From: Segatella copri
GTDB lineage: Bacteria; Bacteroidota; Bacteroidia; Bacteroidales; Bacteroidaceae
Reading direction: 5' to 3'
Assembly: GCF_019249655.2 (NCBI RefSeq)
Contig: NZ_CP137557.1
Span: 464,001-528,000 of the forward strand
Length of the DNA stretch: 64,000 bases
Of the stretch, positions 62,040 to 64,000 are shown piece after piece. Below the pieces are notes generated by a model. It saw nothing but the letters and a program-made list of their open reading frames with translations, was not told the DNA's origin and ran no database searches. Each line of letters starts with the position of its first letter. The first letter of the stretch is position 1. The position numbers were made by a program, and so were the translations under genes.

Positions 62040-62326
62040 ATGAAGAAAATCAAGCTTTATGACTACCAGCAGAAGATGCTGGAAGACATTATCAACGTGC
62101 TGACTTCCGATGCTACCAGTACATTCTATAATGAGAATGGTAAGAAGGAGAGGGTAGGCAGTTCGGTGATGGTGCAGATGCCGACGACTGTCCTGACGTA
62201 GAGTTTATCAAGATGGCCCGTCCTACGCTGTCGCTAGCCAAGTATCTGCAGATGGTGGGGCGTGGGTTGCGCATCAACCATGAGAACAAGGATAAGGTGT
62301 GCATGATTATCGACAATGTGGGTTGA
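62040..62326 (+). pseudogene. SF2 (DEAD/DEAH-type) helicase with internal deletion
   Basis: MKKIKLYDYQQKMLEDIINV through SSVMVQMPT is the start of an SF2 helicase, ending just where motif I (TGxGKT) should come. The sequence then continues, in another frame at about 62183, as DCPDVEFIKMARPTLSLAKY, LQMVGRGLRINHENKDKVCM, i.e. motifs V-VI, and stops after IIDNVG. The whole ATP-binding core and the C-terminus are missing. Confidence 0.82.
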
Positions 62327-62436
62327 AGTAAAAGGTAATGATGGTTACTGCTGAACCATAGAATTGTAACGGCTATGAAAATATAAAGATGAAACGCAAG
62401 AAACCTGTTGGATCCAGTCTCTTGCGTTTTCCTCGC

Positions 62437-62910
62437 CTATCCTTTTCTTCCGAAGTCGGCTGGAATCTCGCCCCATTTCTTCGTATCCCATTTAAAGATA
62501 GGCACGGTGACGGGGTGGGTGCGGAGCCAATTCTCGGCACGGGCGATGACCTGATAGAGCTGCTCGGTTTGAGGAGTGCGTTCCAGCTTGGTCTTGCATT
62601 GCTTCTTGTTTACCCAGAGCTGGGCATTCACGCTGTCGCTATAGATTACCTTGTCGGTGATGCCTCGTTGGGCCATCAGGGCTAGGGCGTGGACGATGGC
62701 AAGGAACTCGCCGATGTTGTTGGTGCCGTGAATGGGACCATAGTGGAAAACCTGCTCACCAGTCTGGAGATCAATGCATTGGTATTCCATCGGACCCGGA
62801 TTGCCGGAACAAGCAGCATCCACAGCCCAGGCATTCGCCTTTACCTCGTTGGGCAAAGGCAACACGGTATCGTTTCTCCATGAAGGAGGATTTACGGGCA
62901 TCTTATTCAT
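62437..62910 (-). CDS. rnhA: Ribonuclease H
   Basis: 157-aa RNase HI-type enzyme that removes RNA from RNA-DNA hybrids. Catalytic acids: D in WAVDAACSGNPGP, E in NNIGEFLAIVHALAL, D in VIYSDSVNAQLWV and a C-terminal D (KWGEIPADFGRK). The viroplasmin-like N-terminal domain found in many Bacteroidetes homologues is absent. Downstream of argS, same direction, but separated by a terminator. Confidence 0.92.
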   Translation of the reverse strand: MNKMPVNPPSWRNDTVLPLPNEVKANAWAVDAACSGNPGPMEYQCIDLQTGEQVFHYGPIHGTNNIGEFLAIVHALALMAQRGITDKVIYSDSVNAQLWVNKKQCKTKLERTPQTEQLYQVIARAENWLRTHPVTVPIFKWDTKKWGEIPADFGRKG

Positions 62911-62972
62911 TTTTTTATTCTTTTATTTCCTGTTGATTATTGTTTTAGAATCCTATCCTCTATAAAAACGAA

Positions 62973-63010
62973 ATGAGCAATCCCCAGAGTCTGGCTCTGG
63001 GGGTGCTCAT
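62973..63010 (-). terminator. Terminator downstream of argS
   Basis: ATGAGCAATCCCCAGAG (62973-62989) and CTCTGGGGGTGCTCAT (62995-63010) form a long GC-rich stem with a 5-base loop, between argS and rnhA. Confidence 0.88.
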
Positions 63011-63062
63011 TATTTGTCAATAGTCAATATTCAATTGTAGGTTATTATATCTTATGTAAATA

Positions 63063-64000
63063 TTACATTCTTTCTGGAACCTCGATGCCGAGCAGAGCCA
63101 TACCGTTCTTCAGAATCTTGGCAACATTGGCTGCCAGAACCAGACGGGTGGTCTTCTCTGCCTCGCTCTCAGCATTCAGAATGCTGTAGTCGTGGTAGAA
63201 CTGGTTGAACTCCTTGGTCAGCTCGTAGCAGTAGTTGGCAATGCCGCCTGGGTTGTAGTTGTTGCCGGCATCGGCTACGGCTACTGCGAAGTCGTTCATC
63301 TTCTGGATGAGGTCGATCTCCTTCTCGTTGATAGGAGCATCTGCGCCCAACTCTGCAGGAATCTCGATGCCCTCGGCTGCTGCCTTGCGCATGATGCTGC
63401 GGATACGAGCGTAGGTGTATTGGATGAAAGGACCTGTGTTGCCGTTGAAGTCGATACTCTCCTCTGGGTTGAAGAGCATATTCTTGCGGGCATCTACCTT
63501 GAGGATGAAGTACTTCAACGCTCCGAGACCCACGATGCGTGAAATCTCCTGGCGCTCTTCCTCGCTCATGTCCTTGAACTTGCCAAGCTCATCGCTTGTC
63601 TGTCGGGCATCCTTGATCATCTCTGCCATCAGGTCATCTGCATCTACTACGGTTCCCTCGCGGCTCTTCATCTTACCGTTAGGCAGCTCTACCATTCCGT
63701 AAGAGAAGTGAACCAAGTCCTTACCCCACTTGAAGCCGAGGCGGTCGAGCAGGATAGAGAGCACCTGGAAGTGGTAGTTCTGCTCGTTACCTACTACGTA
63801 AATCATCTTGTCGATAGGGAAGTCCTTGAAGCGGAGGTCGGCAGTACCGATGTCCTGAGTCATATAGACAGAGGTGCCGTCAGAACGGAGCAGAAGCTTC
63901 TGGTCGAGACCCTCGTTGGTGAGGTCTGCCCATACAGAGTTGTCGTCCTTGCGGAAGAAGAGACCTTTTTCCAATCCTTCTTCTACCTTCTTCTTACCTT
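63063..64000 (-). CDS. argS: Arginyl-tRNA synthetase, C-terminal part
   Basis: Class I synthetase charging tRNA-Arg; the window holds the last about 312 residues and the gene continues past the right edge. Visible: LRSDGTSVYMTQDIGTADLR, VVGNEQNYHFQVL, the KMSKS-equivalent GKMKSREGTVVDADDL, GNTGPFIQYTYARIRSIMRK, and the anticodon-binding DALR domain ending GIEVPERM. Normal chromosomal core gene. Confidence 0.96.
   Translation of the reverse strand, partial: GKKKVEEGLEKGLFFRKDDNSVWADLTNEGLDQKLLLRSDGTSVYMTQDIGTADLRFKDFPIDKMIYVVGNEQNYHFQVLSILLDRLGFKWGKDLVHFSYGMVELPNGKMKSREGTVVDADDLMAEMIKDARQTSDELGKFKDMSEEERQEISRIVGLGALKYFILKVDARKNMLFNPEESIDFNGNTGPFIQYTYARIRSIMRKAAAEGIEIPAELGADAPINEKEIDLIQKMNDFAVAVADAGNNYNPGGIANYCYELTKEFNQFYHDYSILNAESEAEKTTRLVLAANVAKILKNGMALLGIEVPERM

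Overview
The window looks like a chromosomal segment of a gut Bacteroidales, most likely Prevotellaceae (Segatella/Prevotella copri-like; inference). The support is the many TAnnTTTG promoter boxes with a TTG about 19-20 bases upstream, UpxY-type antiterminators, IS66 with Bacteroidetes-type accessory ORFs, SusC-like (CarboxypepD_reg) outer-membrane barrels, and the HU / smalltalk / amidase trio. Housekeeping genes sit only at the edges: ribD and a secreted GH2 beta-galactosidase on the left, rnhA and argS on the right. Everything between about 4.9 and 62.3 kb is accessory DNA. No rRNA, tRNA or CRISPR array was seen.

4.9-6.1 kb: an upxY gene behind a promoter enclosed by 25-bp inverted repeats, i.e. 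a candidate phase-variable promoter in the ON orientation. 6.2-13.2 kb: a mobilizable element with two tyrosine recombinases, HTH proteins, a DUF3408 protein, a candidate oriT, a MobC-like protein, a relaxase and a coiled-coil membrane protein. 13.3-27.2 kb: two linked peptide systems. The first is a grasp-with-spasm RiPP operon (GG-leader precursor, ATP-grasp, small protein, SPASM protein, outer-membrane barrel) whose precursor gene is split by a complete IS66. The second is an operon for a 56-aa GG-leader peptide whose core is two poly-threonine blocks around a DGEGHSH linker, followed by an outer-membrane barrel, a C39 peptidase/ABC exporter and a very short HlyD-like adaptor. Both have the same tandem AGTTTAA boxes upstream of the promoter; the second also has an exact 22-bp-period GRTATA array.

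27.2-33.6 kb: a candidate structured RNA, an amidase/smalltalk/HU module (HU broken), a RelB/YafQ-type toxin-antitoxin pair, a Panacea protein, a DUF2971 protein and the sugar gene rfbC. 33.9-38.7 kb: a compact four-gene operon (TIR-like; TIR-like plus TPR; SLATT membrane protein; TIR-like plus STAND ATPase) that looks like an immune system. 38.7-49.6 kb: an IS4 element, a sugar kinase plus nucleotidyltransferase pair, a repeat protein, IS66 debris, an Rpn-type nuclease, an SF1 helicase with a DUF2290 partner, a KAP ATPase stump and a broken fucP. 50.1-60.5 kb: an island enclosed by a 163-bp direct duplication and carrying an LRR-TIR protein, a glycosyltransferase remnant, an Avs-like nuclease-STAND protein, a second NusG/UpxY-like gene, a membrane protein, a DGQHR protein, a truncated ATPase and a nuclease/phosphoribosyltransferase-like pair.

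The two antiterminators, rfbC, the sugar kinase/nucleotidyltransferase pair and the glycosyltransferase tail suggest a former surface-polysaccharide locus, now split and filled with mobile, peptide and defence genes. Seven copies of a structured dispersed repeat of about 175-280 bp mark many junctions. Several genes (HU, fucP, a DEAD-type helicase, two P-loop ATPases) are internally deleted or truncated, pointing to rapid turnover by deletion and recombination.
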